Source of the DNA: JAAXGX01 sp965221595
GTDB lineage: Bacteria; Acidobacteriota; Vicinamibacteria; Vicinamibacterales; UBA8438
Length of the DNA stretch: 64,000 nt
Assembly: GCA_965221595.1 (NCBI GenBank)
Contig: OZ244900.1
Location: 3,596,001 to 3,660,000, forward strand
Reading direction: 5' to 3'
The notes beneath the pieces were generated by a model. The model ran no database searches and had not been told where the DNA came from. It saw only the letters and a program-made list of their open reading frames with translations. Positions within the stretch are counted from its first letter, which is position 1; every line of letters begins with the position of its first letter. The translations under genes were made by a program, and so were the position numbers. Below are positions 7,600 through 17,323 of the stretch, piece by piece.

Positions 7600-9225
7600 A
7601 TGAAGCGTTTGGCGATGGTCGCGGTGCTGGCCGGCTGCGCGCAGGCGGCCAGCGGCCAGGAGCCTGCGTCCGGCGCGGCACCGTCGTTCTCGCCCGTGAC
7701 CTGGGAGCGGCTGCTCGACGCGGCGGACGAACCCCACAACTGGCTGATGTACTCCGGCACGTTCAGCAGCCAGCGCTTCAGCCGACTCGACCAGATAAAC
7801 GCAGGCAACGCAGGCAATCTCAAGTTGAAGTGGGCCTATCAGATTCCCGTGATCGACCGGGCGGAGACCACCCCGCTCGTCGTCGACGGCATCATGTTCG
7901 TCACGGAGGCGCCCAGCAATCTCGCGGCGATCGATGCGGCCACGGGTGGCGTGTACTGGCGCTACGAGCACGAGCTCCCCGACGATCTCCGCATCTGCTG
8001 CGGCCGCAACAACCGCGGCGTGGCCGTGCTCGGCAATACGCTGTTCATGAGCACGCTGGACGCACACCTGGTGGCGATTGACGCGCGCAGCGGCAACCTC
8101 GTCTGGAACACCGAAGTGGCGGAGCATTCGCGGGGCTACAGCAAGACGGCGGCGCCGCTCATCGTGAAGGACAGGGTGGTGACCGGCATCGCGGGCGGCG
8201 AGTTCGGCATCCGCGGATTCCTCGACTCGTACGACGCCGAGTCCGGTGCACGCGAGTGGCGCACCTACACGATTCCCGGCCCGGACCATCCGGATAACCG
8301 GAGCTGGTCCGGCGATTCCTGGCGTACCGGCGGGTCGCCGACCTGGATCACCGGCTCGTACGATCCGGAGCTCGACCTCGTCTATTGGGGCACCGGCAAC
8401 CCCGGACCCGACTACAACGGCGAGATGCGGCTGGGCGACAACCTGTACTCCGACTCAGTGCTCGCCCTCGACGGCGACACCGGCGAGATGTCCTGGTATT
8501 TCCAGTTCACGCCCCACGACGTCCACGACTGGGACGCGATCCAGATCCCGATCCTCGCCGACATCGAGTTCGACGGCCGGCCGCGCAAGGCCATGCTGTG
8601 GGCCAACCGCAACGCCTTCTTCTACGTGCTCGACCGCACGACGGGCGAGTTCCTGCTCGGCGAGCCGTTCGCCCGGCAGACCTGGGCCGAGCGGATCGAC
8701 GACCAGGGCCGGCCGGTGCGGCTGCCCGACACGTTTCCGACGGAGGACGGCACGGTGGTCTCGCCTTCCGTCCTGGGCGGCACCAACTGGTGGTCCCCCG
8801 CGTACAGCCCCCGCACCGGGCTCTTCTACGTGAACGCCTTCGACGGCGAGGCGGAGTACTTCGTTCGCGAGGACGACTACCGGGCGGGCGTCCGCTTCAT
8901 CGGGGGCGGGCAGCAGCAGGTATCGGCGATCGACAACTACGTCAACGCGATTCGGGCCATCGACCCGGCCACCGGCGAGCGGCGCTGGGAGTTCCGCATC
9001 ACGCCGCAGTCGCGGGCCGGCGTCCTCGCCACGGCGGGCGATGTAGTCTTCAGCGGCGGCGTCGACGGCTACTTCTTCGCCCTCGACGCCGAGACCGGCG
9101 AGGAGCTGTGGCACATCCAGTTGGGCGCGCTCGTGCAGGCCGCGCCCATCACCTACGCCGTGAACGGGCGGCAGCAGGTCACTATTGCCGCGGGCAACGT
9201 GGTGTACACGTTCGGTCTGGACTGA
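7600..9225 (+). CDS. PQQ-dependent alcohol dehydrogenase-like quinoprotein
   Basis: A 541-residue periplasmic eight-bladed propeller enzyme that oxidises an alcohol or similar substrate using PQQ and calcium or a lanthanide. Signal peptide 1-19; adjacent Cys133-Cys134, the vicinal disulfide of methanol/ethanol dehydrogenases; GTGNPGPDYNG with the metal-binding Asn region; HDVHDWDA; and repeated WxF/Y-type docking motifs such as GEMSWYFQ. There is no fused cytochrome; the di-haem protein upstream replaces it. The substrate cannot be assigned from sequence. Confidence 0.88.
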   Translation: MKRLAMVAVLAGCAQAASGQEPASGAAPSFSPVTWERLLDAADEPHNWLMYSGTFSSQRFSRLDQINAGNAGNLKLKWAYQIPVIDRAETTPLVVDGIMFVTEAPSNLAAIDAATGGVYWRYEHELPDDLRICCGRNNRGVAVLGNTLFMSTLDAHLVAIDARSGNLVWNTEVAEHSRGYSKTAAPLIVKDRVVTGIAGGEFGIRGFLDSYDAESGAREWRTYTIPGPDHPDNRSWSGDSWRTGGSPTWITGSYDPELDLVYWGTGNPGPDYNGEMRLGDNLYSDSVLALDGDTGEMSWYFQFTPHDVHDWDAIQIPILADIEFDGRPRKAMLWANRNAFFYVLDRTTGEFLLGEPFARQTWAERIDDQGRPVRLPDTFPTEDGTVVSPSVLGGTNWWSPAYSPRTGLFYVNAFDGEAEYFVREDDYRAGVRFIGGGQQQVSAIDNYVNAIRAIDPATGERRWEFRITPQSRAGVLATAGDVVFSGGVDGYFFALDAETGEELWHIQLGALVQAAPITYAVNGRQQVTIAAGNVVYTFGLD

Positions 9226-9234
9226 GGTCTTTGC

Positions 9235-9333
9235 ATGAAGCTCGACCGCCGGAACGCACGCCGGTCGCTGGTGGGCTCCCACGGCCTGTTCGTCGACGTG
9301 TTCCACCCCGTCCGGGAGGACTGCCGGGCGTGA
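9235..9333 (+). CDS. Small ORF between the PQQ dehydrogenase and the M1 peptidase
   Basis: A 32-residue reading frame starting MKLDRRNARRS and ending VREDCRA. A GAGG ends seven bases before its ATG, and its stop overlaps the next start (TGATG), the arrangement of a translated, coupled gene. It is Arg-rich at the N-terminus with one Cys near the end. It is not recognisably PqqA, as the conserved Glu/Tyr pair is absent. It may be a coupling leader or a small accessory protein. Confidence 0.35.
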   Translation: MKLDRRNARRSLVGSHGLFVDVFHPVREDCRA

Positions 9334-11399
9334 TGGGGGCCGGCTCGCGCGCGATCCGTTACCGGCTCTGCCGCACCGCCGTCGTCGCCGGCGCCTGGGC
9401 CGTGCTCGGGGCGGGCGGGCCGGGCGCGCCACAGGCTGCCGCGCAGCCGCCGGGGCAGCCCGCAACCGCGGCTCCCGTGCCGTCGCCCCGCAACGCCAAC
9501 TACTCCATCGACGTCCAGCTCGACACGGAGACGCGACAGCTCCACGGCCGCCAGGTGTTGACGTGGCGCAACACGTCGGTCATCGCCACTGCCGAGCTGC
9601 GGCTCCATCTCTACTACAACGCGTGGAAGAACACGAAGTCGACGTGGATGCGCGAACGTCGGCTGCGGGCCGGTGGCCGCGGGCTGCGCGACCGCCCGGC
9701 ATCCGACTGGGGCTGGATCGACGTGGCGGCGGTTCGCCTGCCCGGCGCGGGCGACGCGCCGGCGACCGATCTGACGAGCCGCATTTCGCATATCGCTCCG
9801 GACGACGGGAACCCCGACGACGAGACCGTGCTCGTCGTGCCCCTGCCGGAACGGGTTTTTCCCGGCGAGTCGATCGAGATCGAGATCGAGTGGACGTCGC
9901 AGGTCCCGCGTCCCTTCGCGCGCACGGGCGTCGTCGGCGACTACTACTTCATCGCCCAGTGGTTCCCGAAGGTCGGGGTGCTCGAGGACAGCGGATGGAA
10001 CTGCCACCAGTTCCACGCAGCCACCGAGTTTTTCGCGGACTACGGCGTCTATGACGTCCGAATTACGGTCCCGGCGGGCTGGGTCGTCGGCGCCACCGGC
10101 GTCGAACAGAGCGTCGTCGACAACGGCGACGGCACGAGCACCCACCGCTACTACCAGGAAGACGTCCACGACTTCGCCTGGACCACGAGCCCCGACTTCC
10201 TCGAGCGGCGCGAGCGGTTCGAGCACCCGACGCTGCCCGCCGTCGACATGCGCCTGCTGCTCCAGCCCGAACATGTCGGCCAGGAGGCGCGCCACTTCGA
10301 AGCGACCCGGCAGGCGCTGCGGTACTTCGGCGAGTGGTTCGGTGCGTACCCGTACCCGCAGATCACGCTGGTCGACCCCGTGTGGCGCAGCCGCACGGGC
10401 GGCATGGAGTATCCCACCCTGTTCACCGCGGGCACGCGCTGGCTGGCGCCGGCCGCCGTGGGGACGCCCGAGGAGGTGACCGTCCACGAGGCGGGGCACC
10501 AGTTCTGGTACGGGATCGTCGGCAACAACGAGTTCGAGCACGCGTGGATCGACGAAGGACTTACCACGTTCGCCACCGCGCGGGTGATGGACGCGTTCTT
10601 CACGGAGCACCACCGCTCGACACGACTGTTCGGCGGGTTCGTGCCGTGGGTCTTCCGCCACGTCCCGTGGTCGCGCGCGGTCGACGGCAACCGCATGACC
10701 GGGTACCGCCGCAACGCGAGCATGGACGTCCCGGCCCGGCCCACGTACCGCTACTGGCCTGCCACCGCGAGCAGCATCTCCTACAACAAGACCGCGCTCT
10801 GGCTGCATACGCTGGAGCGCTATCTCGGCTGGCCCGTGCTGCGGCAGGGCATGGCCGCCTTCCACGAACGGTGGCGGTTCGGTCATCCCACACCGGACGA
10901 CTTCTTCGACAGCATCAGCCAGGCGAGCAACGGCGACCTCGACTGGTTTTTCGACCAGGTCCACGGAACCGCCAGGGTCTTCGACTACGGCGTGCAGGCG
11001 CTGACGAGCCGGCGCGCCGACGGCCGGGGCTTCTTCGGCGCAGCCGGCGAGGCGAGCTTCGCCGAGCACGCGGACGAGGACGGATACGAGACGACCGTCG
11101 TCGTGCGCCGCTACGGTGAAGGCGTCTTTCCCGTCGAGGTGCTGACCGAGTTCGAGGACGGTCATGCGGAGCGGGAGCTGTGGGACGGCGCGGAACGGTG
11201 GACGTCGTACACCTACCGCCGCGACGCACGAGCGACGCAGGCCTTCGTCGATCCGGATCGCATCCTGTTGCTCGACGGCAACTACACCAACAACAGCCGC
11301 ACGCTCGCGCCGCAGGCGACGGCGGCGGCGACCCGCTGGAGCCTGCGCTGGCTGGTCTGGCTGCAGGACCTGCTGCTCACGTACGGGTTCTTCATTTGA
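9333..11399 (+). CDS. Exported M1-family metallopeptidase
   Basis: A 688-residue secreted zinc aminopeptidase-like protein. Signal peptide about 1-38; beta-rich N-terminal domain; HEAGH at 385-389 and the downstream Glu in HAWIDEGLTTFATA complete the HExxH-x18-E zinc site; the GGMEYPT motif just before corresponds to the GxMEN exopeptidase loop, altered to GGMEYP. The last residues (LVWLQDLLLTYGFFI) are hydrophobic. It overlaps the small ORF upstream and the membrane gene downstream, suggesting one transcript. Confidence 0.88.
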   Translation: MGAGSRAIRYRLCRTAVVAGAWAVLGAGGPGAPQAAAQPPGQPATAAPVPSPRNANYSIDVQLDTETRQLHGRQVLTWRNTSVIATAELRLHLYYNAWKNTKSTWMRERRLRAGGRGLRDRPASDWGWIDVAAVRLPGAGDAPATDLTSRISHIAPDDGNPDDETVLVVPLPERVFPGESIEIEIEWTSQVPRPFARTGVVGDYYFIAQWFPKVGVLEDSGWNCHQFHAATEFFADYGVYDVRITVPAGWVVGATGVEQSVVDNGDGTSTHRYYQEDVHDFAWTTSPDFLERRERFEHPTLPAVDMRLLLQPEHVGQEARHFEATRQALRYFGEWFGAYPYPQITLVDPVWRSRTGGMEYPTLFTAGTRWLAPAAVGTPEEVTVHEAGHQFWYGIVGNNEFEHAWIDEGLTTFATARVMDAFFTEHHRSTRLFGGFVPWVFRHVPWSRAVDGNRMTGYRRNASMDVPARPTYRYWPATASSISYNKTALWLHTLERYLGWPVLRQGMAAFHERWRFGHPTPDDFFDSISQASNGDLDWFFDQVHGTARVFDYGVQALTSRRADGRGFFGAAGEASFAEHADEDGYETTVVVRRYGEGVFPVEVLTEFEDGHAERELWDGAERWTSYTYRRDARATQAFVDPDRILLLDGNYTNNSRTLAPQATAAATRWSLRWLVWLQDLLLTYGFFI

Positions 11400-12421
11400 T
11401 CCGCGCACTCTTCGACGGCATCGGGCGTGTCCTGGGCGCACCTGTGCTCGTGGCCGGCGTCTACCTGGTGACCCTGCTTCTGGCGGCGCCGCTCGCCCTG
11501 GCCCTGCATGACGCCATCGCAGCGCACCTGGGGGCGAGTGTGGCGGCCGACCAGGTGGCCGGCGGCGTGCACTGGGAGTGGTGGGAGGAGTTCCAGGCGC
11601 AGGCGCGGGGGTTCGAGCGCACCTTCACGCCGTCGATCATCGGCTTCGGCGCGGTCCTGACCAACCTGAGCGCGTTCGTCGACGGCGCCGTGCCCTCCGG
11701 CGGACTGGCGGTCGCCGTGGCCTTCTACCTGGCGGCCTGGACCTTCCTCGCCGGCGGCATCCTGGATCGCCTGGCGCGCCGCCGGCGGCTGGGGGCCGCC
11801 GCGTTCTTCGCCGCCTGCGGCACGTACTTCTTCCGCTTCCTGCGCCTGGCCGTCGTTGCGGGGCTGGTCTATTGGCTGCTGTTCGATCGGTTCCACACCT
11901 GGCTGTTCGAGGATCTCTACCGGGACGTGACGCGCGACGTCACCGTGGAGCGCACCGCATTCGTCATCCGGATCGCGGGCTACGCCGTGTTCGGCGCACT
12001 CGTGCTGCCTGTCAACTTGCTGTTCGACTACGCAAAGATTCGGGCCGTGGTCGAAGACCGCCGCAGCATGCTCGGGGCCCTGCTGGCAGCCGGCCGCTTC
12101 GTGCGCCGGCGCCCATTTTCGACCGGCGGGCTGTACGTGCTCAACGCCGGGCTGTTCGGGCTTCTGCTGGCGGGGTACGCCGCCGTCGATCCCGGTGTCG
12201 GCGCGCCGGACGCGACGTCGCAGTGGACGGCGCTGCTCGTCGGTCAGGCGTACGTGCTGGCACGGGTGGCGACCAAGCTGGTCTTTCTCGCGTCGCAGAC
12301 CGCGTACTTCCAGGGCCAGCTCGCCCGCCCCGGCTACGTGGCCGCGCCGGACCCCGCACCACCCGCCGCGGAGACCCCCGCCGCCACCGCGCACGACGTC
12401 GGCCAGCCCCCTGCTTCCTGA
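11396..12421 (+). CDS. Polytopic membrane protein of unknown function
   Basis: A 341-residue integral membrane protein with about five to six hydrophobic helices and a Pro/Ala-rich C-terminal tail. The start is taken as the TTG that overlaps the peptidase stop (TTGA), because the protein is hydrophobic from there and no later start keeps the first helix. I do not recognise the family. Tight coupling to the M1 peptidase suggests a linked role at the membrane. Confidence 0.6.
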   Translation: MIRALFDGIGRVLGAPVLVAGVYLVTLLLAAPLALALHDAIAAHLGASVAADQVAGGVHWEWWEEFQAQARGFERTFTPSIIGFGAVLTNLSAFVDGAVPSGGLAVAVAFYLAAWTFLAGGILDRLARRRRLGAAAFFAACGTYFFRFLRLAVVAGLVYWLLFDRFHTWLFEDLYRDVTRDVTVERTAFVIRIAGYAVFGALVLPVNLLFDYAKIRAVVEDRRSMLGALLAAGRFVRRRPFSTGGLYVLNAGLFGLLLAGYAAVDPGVGAPDATSQWTALLVGQAYVLARVATKLVFLASQTAYFQGQLARPGYVAAPDPAPPAAETPAATAHDVGQPPAS

Positions 12422-12527
12422 GCTATTGCGCGGGCGGTTCGGCGCTTGGACCGGCGGCGGACCGTTGTGGTACAAGGGAAGCATGGTCGCGAATCGCGCG
12501 GGTCGTTCTTGTCCGGTGGAGGTCACC

Positions 12528-13433
12528 ATGCATGTGCCTGGCAACCCGTGGCAACAGTCCCCGCTAAATTCGATGGGCGCTGCATCCCGCCTGACTGCGT
12601 TGCTCCTCGGTCGAAAAGACCCAATAGGCTCCGTCGTCGCGCCTGGGCAGGCGGGCGCCTCGCCCGTCTCGGTGCAACGCAGGGTTTCACCACGGGCTGC
12701 CAGCGTTCGAGCTGCGTTGGTTGCGTGCGTGCTGTCGAGTCTGTCGGCCGTGGTGCCGCCGGCGGCGGCGGGCCAGACCGCTCAGGAACTGGAACGCGAC
12801 GTGCGGGAAGCCTTCCGCGGCGAGCGCGACCTGCGCCGCATCAAGGTGACGGTCGCAGGCAGCGAGGCCACGCTGACGGGTCTGGTCGAGTCCTTCTGGG
12901 TCAAGCACCAGGCGATCGAGCGGGCCCTCGACGTCGACGGCATCGAGACCGTCGCCAGCGAGCTGGAACTGCCCGAGCCCGAGGACGACAACGACCTGGC
13001 GCAGGAAGTCGCCAGGGTCGTCCAGCGCTATCCGCACTACACCATCTGGGACTTCATCAACGGCCGGGTACAGAACGGCAACGTCCGGCTCGCCGGGTGG
13101 GTGACGCCCGACCGCGACAAGAGCGGCGACCTGTTCGAGCGTGTGGCGAAGATCGAGGGCGTGCAGGACGTCCAGAGCACCATCGAGACCCTGTCGACGT
13201 CGCAGGGCGACCGTCGGCTGCGCAATTCCATTCTGCGCCAGCTTGCCCGCAACGTGCACTTCGAGCGGCTCGCGCGGATGCCGAACCCGCCGTTCCACAT
13301 CGTCATCAACAACGGCATCGTGCTGCTCGTGGGCTACGTGCAGGGCCAGGCCGAGCTGATCGAGATGCAGCGCATCGTGGGCCAGACGCAGGGCGTGCTG
13401 CGCGTCGAGAACCAGCTCCAGACCATCCGCTGA
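12528..13433 (+). CDS. Exported triple BON-domain protein with a repeat element in its N-terminus
   Basis: The mature part has three consecutive BON-like units (about residues 85-150, 155-225 and 230-300), a fold that binds membranes or ligands in envelope-stress proteins. A hydrophobic segment containing RAALVACVLSSL ends in an Ala-Gln signal cleavage-like site. The only start with a good ribosome site (GGTGGAGG, ATG at 12528) lies just before a 166-base dispersed repeat that is read in frame to join the signal. Either the repeat supplies about 55 extra N-terminal residues, or translation begins at a weak TTG near 12714. The BON identity is secure; the true start is not. Confidence 0.65.
   Translation: MHVPGNPWQQSPLNSMGAASRLTALLLGRKDPIGSVVAPGQAGASPVSVQRRVSPRAASVRAALVACVLSSLSAVVPPAAAGQTAQELERDVREAFRGERDLRRIKVTVAGSEATLTGLVESFWVKHQAIERALDVDGIETVASELELPEPEDDNDLAQEVARVVQRYPHYTIWDFINGRVQNGNVRLAGWVTPDRDKSGDLFERVAKIEGVQDVQSTIETLSTSQGDRRLRNSILRQLARNVHFERLARMPNPPFHIVINNGIVLLVGYVQGQAELIEMQRIVGQTQGVLRVENQLQTIR
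12538..12703. mobile_element. MITE-like dispersed repeat, copy A
   Basis: A 166-bp element with terminal inverted repeats: the left end CTGGCAACCCGTGG matches the reverse complement of the right end, CTGGCAGCCCGTGG. It has no coding capacity of its own and is about 80% identical by eye to copy B at 13451. Copy C at 36337 keeps only the ends. This fits a non-autonomous transposable element or REP-like family. It is read through by the BON gene. Confidence 0.7.
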
Positions 13434-13450
13434 CCGTCGCCCTCACCGTT

Positions 13451-13614
13451 CAGGGCCGGTGGCACAAGTCCCCGCTGCATGCGACGGGCGCTGCATCCCG
13501 CCTGACTGCGTTGCTCGCCGGTCGAATAGGCCCAATCGGCTCCCTCGTCGCGCCTTGCCAGGCCGGCGCCGCGCCCGTCTCGGTGCGACGCCGGCTTTCA
13601 CCAGCAGCTGCTAG
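13451..13614. mobile_element. MITE-like dispersed repeat, copy B
   Basis: A 164-bp copy in the same orientation as copy A, placed between the BON gene and bfd. The interior (for example GGGCGCTGCATCCCGCCTGA) is nearly identical to copy A. The left terminus is degraded (CAGGGCCGGTGG) and the right ends in CTGCTAG. Confidence 0.7.
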
Positions 13615-13657
13615 TGATATTGCGTCTCAGTTACAGAAACGCTAGGATCTGTTTCCC

Positions 13658-13909
13658 ATGCAGTTGGCGGTCGAGCCCCGGGTCACTCAGCAGCCGGCGC
13701 CTCGCGAAGGCCGGTACGTCTGCGCCTGCCTGCGGATCACCGAGCGCGAGCTGCTGGGTACGCTGGCGAGCACGAACGTGCGCACCCTGCAGGACCTGCG
13801 GCGCACCATCGGCGCCGGCGACGGCTGCACGGCGTGCCACCCCGCGCTGCAGCGCTACCTGGACACGGCTGGTCAGCCGTCGTGTCCGCCCATCTGCTCC
13901 GCCAGGTAG
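13658..13909 (+). CDS. bfd: Bacterioferritin-associated ferredoxin
   Basis: An 83-residue [2Fe-2S] protein. Cys22-x-Cys24 and Cys57-x-x-Cys60 give the BFD-like cluster pattern. In E. coli and Pseudomonas, Bfd docks on bacterioferritin and reduces its haem to release stored iron. Here it converges on the bacterioferritin gene and the two overlap by 37 bases at their 3' ends, so the pair is physically linked though not co-transcribed. Confidence 0.85.
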   Translation: MQLAVEPRVTQQPAPREGRYVCACLRITERELLGTLASTNVRTLQDLRRTIGAGDGCTACHPALQRYLDTAGQPSCPPICSAR

Positions 13910-14352
13910 TTCTGGATGCCGACCTTCTCGATGCGGAAGAGCTGCGTCTCCAGCCAGTCGACGTGCTCCTCCGACTCGACGAGAATCGGCGCCGCCAGCT
14001 CGCGCGTGGCGTTGTCGCCCAGCCTCACGCACAGCTCGACCAGCGCGTTGTAGTGCGTGACGCCCTGCATCTCGAGCTTCAGGTCGTTCTCGAACTGCTC
14101 CTTCACGTCGGTGCCCACGCGGATGACGTCGTAGCGTGCGATCTCGGGCACCCCTTCCAGGAACAGGATGCGCTCGATCAGCTTCTCCGCATGCTTCATC
14201 TCGCCGATCGACTCCTCGTGGTGCTTCTTCGCCAGGTGGTGGAAGCCCCAGTCGGCGCACATCTTCGACTGGCAGAAGTACTGGTTGATGGCTGTGAGCT
14301 CGACCGTGAGCGCCCGGTTCAGTCCGTCGATGATCTCCGCTTGGCCTTTCAC
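13873..14352 (-). CDS. bfr: Bacterioferritin
   Basis: A 159-residue iron-storage protein forming a 24-mer with haem between subunits. Met52, the haem ligand, is present, as are ferroxidase residues Glu18, Glu51, His54, Glu94 and His130. The expected Glu at 127 (three before His130) is Ser, with Glu at 126 and 128, which may alter iron oxidation. Length matches the family. It is convergent and overlapping with bfd. Confidence 0.92.
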   Translation of the reverse strand: MKGQAEIIDGLNRALTVELTAINQYFCQSKMCADWGFHHLAKKHHEESIGEMKHAEKLIERILFLEGVPEIARYDVIRVGTDVKEQFENDLKLEMQGVTHYNALVELCVRLGDNATRELAAPILVESEEHVDWLETQLFRIEKVGIQNYLAEQMGGHDG

Positions 14353-14475
14353 TGACTCCTCCTTCGCTGTCCCGCGGAATACCGCGTACTCTCGACGCTA
14401 GCACGCCGGCGGGGCCCGGAGGTGAGACTGAGACTCGGTCGCAGCCGAAAGTTCGGGCGCCGCACGTCGGACACC

Positions 14476-15507
14476 TCAAAAACCGATGACCAGCGCGGTA
14501 CGGACGATGGTGTCGAGCCGGCCCTTGCGGACCTGACCCGCTCCGACGCGGATGGCCGCGCCGCCCGCGGCCACTGTCTCGAACAGCTCGTCCCCGCTAC
14601 CTGCGACGCCGTCCGGGTCGACCAGCCGCGCCCGCGCGATGACGGCCACATCCTCGGGCGCCGGGTCGTTCTCGTACAGCAATTGCAGGCTGACCCGCAG
14701 GGCCAGGTGGCTGCCCAGGTCGACGCCCAGGGCGCCCACCGTGTTGAGCGAGTTGTCGGCGGCGTCGGTGAGGTTGACGTTGGCCGTCAGCTCGTGCTCG
14801 ACAACCGTCGCAGCGCCCACCTGGTGGCGGTACTCCCAGCCTAGCCGGGCGCCGCCGAAGCGGGCGTCCTTGCGGGGATCGGGCGCCGCCTCGCGGCGGT
14901 CCGTGTAGCTGGCGGCATAGGTGGTGGCGAAACGCAGCGTCTCGCTATCGCGCCACACGTTGCCCACGCCCGCGAACGCGGTGTAGCGGCTGAGGATGCC
15001 GGCGTCCGTGTTACGGTCCCAGCTCCCCCCGGCATTCCAGAAGAAGCGGCTGCCGATCTCCACATCGTAGCGTCCGGAGACGAGGTAGTTCTCGACGTCC
15101 GGCTCCCGCTCCGGCTCGACCAGGCGCGTGCTCGTCGCGTCCGGAGACCCGTCGACCGGAAACCTGACTCCCGGCTCAACGAGCAGGTAGCGGTCGTCGG
15201 CCGTGCCGGACCGGATGCCGTTCAGCCGCAGCTGGAAGCGCGAGGACTCGCTGCCGTGGCGCAGCGTGTTGCCGAAGCCGAGCGTCCGGGCCGCAGAGTT
15301 GCCCGCGGTGAGGGCCAGACTGAGTTCGGTCTCGTTGTTCCAGCCGCGCGCCGGCGGCGGTGGCTCCTGCGCGCGAGCGGGGCCGGCGTGCCAGACGCAG
15401 ACCAGGCCGAGCACCGCGACGAGGCCCAGGGGACAGTCTGACCACGACGTCGAGACGGTCGAGCGACCGGGAGGGGCGCTCCCGGAAAACGCCGGGCGGC
15501 CGACCAC
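14476..15507 (-). CDS. DUF481-family outer-membrane protein
   Basis: About 343 residues with a signal segment rich in Leu/Val ending GPARAQ, then a beta-rich body with WNNETELSLALTAGNSAARTLG, the opening of DUF481 outer-membrane barrels, and a C-terminal Gly-Phe. Function unknown; E. coli YdiY is a member. The start is uncertain: no ATG fits, and GTG at 15507 is chosen because it gives a basic region before the signal core. It lies directly downstream of msrA and may share its transcript. Confidence 0.7.
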   Translation of the reverse strand: MVGRPAFSGSAPPGRSTVSTSWSDCPLGLVAVLGLVCVWHAGPARAQEPPPPARGWNNETELSLALTAGNSAARTLGFGNTLRHGSESSRFQLRLNGIRSGTADDRYLLVEPGVRFPVDGSPDATSTRLVEPEREPDVENYLVSGRYDVEIGSRFFWNAGGSWDRNTDAGILSRYTAFAGVGNVWRDSETLRFATTYAASYTDRREAAPDPRKDARFGGARLGWEYRHQVGAATVVEHELTANVNLTDAADNSLNTVGALGVDLGSHLALRVSLQLLYENDPAPEDVAVIARARLVDPDGVAGSGDELFETVAAGGAAIRVGAGQVRKGRLDTIVRTALVIGF

Positions 15508-15545
15508 CGCTCGGGTCCCAGGCAGGCGTCGGGTAGCCCGCGGCT

Positions 15546-16208
<663 letters not shown>

Positions 16209-16278
16209 GGCCGCAGGTGATTGATGGTAACCTGGTACATCACCATCAGGATAGCAGGCTGAAGCCGGGGAGGCAGTC

Positions 16279-17307
16279 GTGGGCCGACGATTCACCGCGA
16301 ACATCCCGTCACAACGGATCACGCCGCCCGAGGTCTTCTTCAATCGGCGCAAGTTCCTGTCGGCCCTGGGACTGGGCGTGCTGGCGACGCCCTTCGCCGC
16401 GTGCGCCGCGGGAGCTTCCCAGGCCCGCGCGCAGTCGTCACTTCTGGAGGTGCCGCTGAGCCGCCCGGACGTCTTCCCGACGCAGCGCAACGCCGCCTTC
16501 GCCGCGCCGCCGGGGGCCATCGGCCGGCAGGCCATGACGCCGCGCGACGTGGCCGCGTCCCACAACAACTTCTACGAATTCCTCTCCGGCCGCGGCGGTC
16601 CGGTCTGGCAGTTCTGCGGCGACTTCGAAGTGGAGCCGTGGCAGATCGAGATCACCGGCGAGTGCAACAACCCGCTGACGCTCGATCTGGACGACCTGTT
16701 CGCCTTCGACCACGAGGAACGTGTCTACCACTTCCGTTGCGTGGAACGCTGGGCGATGAACGTGCCCTGGTCCGGCTTCCCGCTGCGCAAGCTGATCGAG
16801 CAGGCCGACCCGAACGCCAACGCCCGCTACGTCCGCTTCGAGACCGCCGTGAAGGAAGAGCAGATGCCCGGGGTGAGCGGTTCGCCCTGGTACCCGTGGC
16901 CGTATCACGAGGCGTTGCGCCTCGACGAGGCGATGAACGATCTGGCCCTGGTGGTCACCGGGGTGTACGGCGAGCCGCTGCTCCGCCAGCACGGCGCGCC
17001 GGTGCGCATCATCGTGCCCTGGAAGTACGGCTACAAGAGTCCGAAGTCCATCGCGCGGATCGAGTTCGTGCGAGACGAGCCGTCCATCTTCTGGCAGGTC
17101 CAGCCCCACGAGTACGGCTTCATCTCGAACGTCAACCCGAACATCCCGCACCCCCGCTGGCCGCAGAACATCTCCTACTGGCTCGACACGGAGGAGACGT
17201 TCGCCACGCCCATCTACAACGGGTACGACGAGTACGTCGCGGGTCTCTACCCGGACGAGCCGCGCACGCCGCAGCGACCCCTCCGACCAGGTCAGGCGGC
17301 ACGCTGA
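16279..17307 (+). CDS. msrP: Periplasmic protein-methionine-sulfoxide reductase, catalytic subunit
   Basis: A molybdopterin enzyme of the sulfite-oxidase fold that repairs oxidised methionines in exported proteins. The N-terminus carries a Tat motif (RRKFL at 23-27) and a following hydrophobic stretch. Cys154 in HFRCVERWAMNVPW is the molybdenum ligand. Length 342 is normal. The start is GTG. The membrane haem partner MsrQ is not next to it; a mercuric-reductase-like flavoprotein follows instead. Confidence 0.92.
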   Translation: MGRRFTANIPSQRITPPEVFFNRRKFLSALGLGVLATPFAACAAGASQARAQSSLLEVPLSRPDVFPTQRNAAFAAPPGAIGRQAMTPRDVAASHNNFYEFLSGRGGPVWQFCGDFEVEPWQIEITGECNNPLTLDLDDLFAFDHEERVYHFRCVERWAMNVPWSGFPLRKLIEQADPNANARYVRFETAVKEEQMPGVSGSPWYPWPYHEALRLDEAMNDLALVVTGVYGEPLLRQHGAPVRIIVPWKYGYKSPKSIARIEFVRDEPSIFWQVQPHEYGFISNVNPNIPHPRWPQNISYWLDTEETFATPIYNGYDEYVAGLYPDEPRTPQRPLRPGQAAR

Positions 17308-17323
17308 CGGCGGAGCCGGGGCC

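Noticed and set aside
8385..9332. Plus-strand extension of the M1 peptidase to 8385
   Set aside because: This part is Arg-rich shadow of the PQQ dehydrogenase; a signal peptide begins at 9333.
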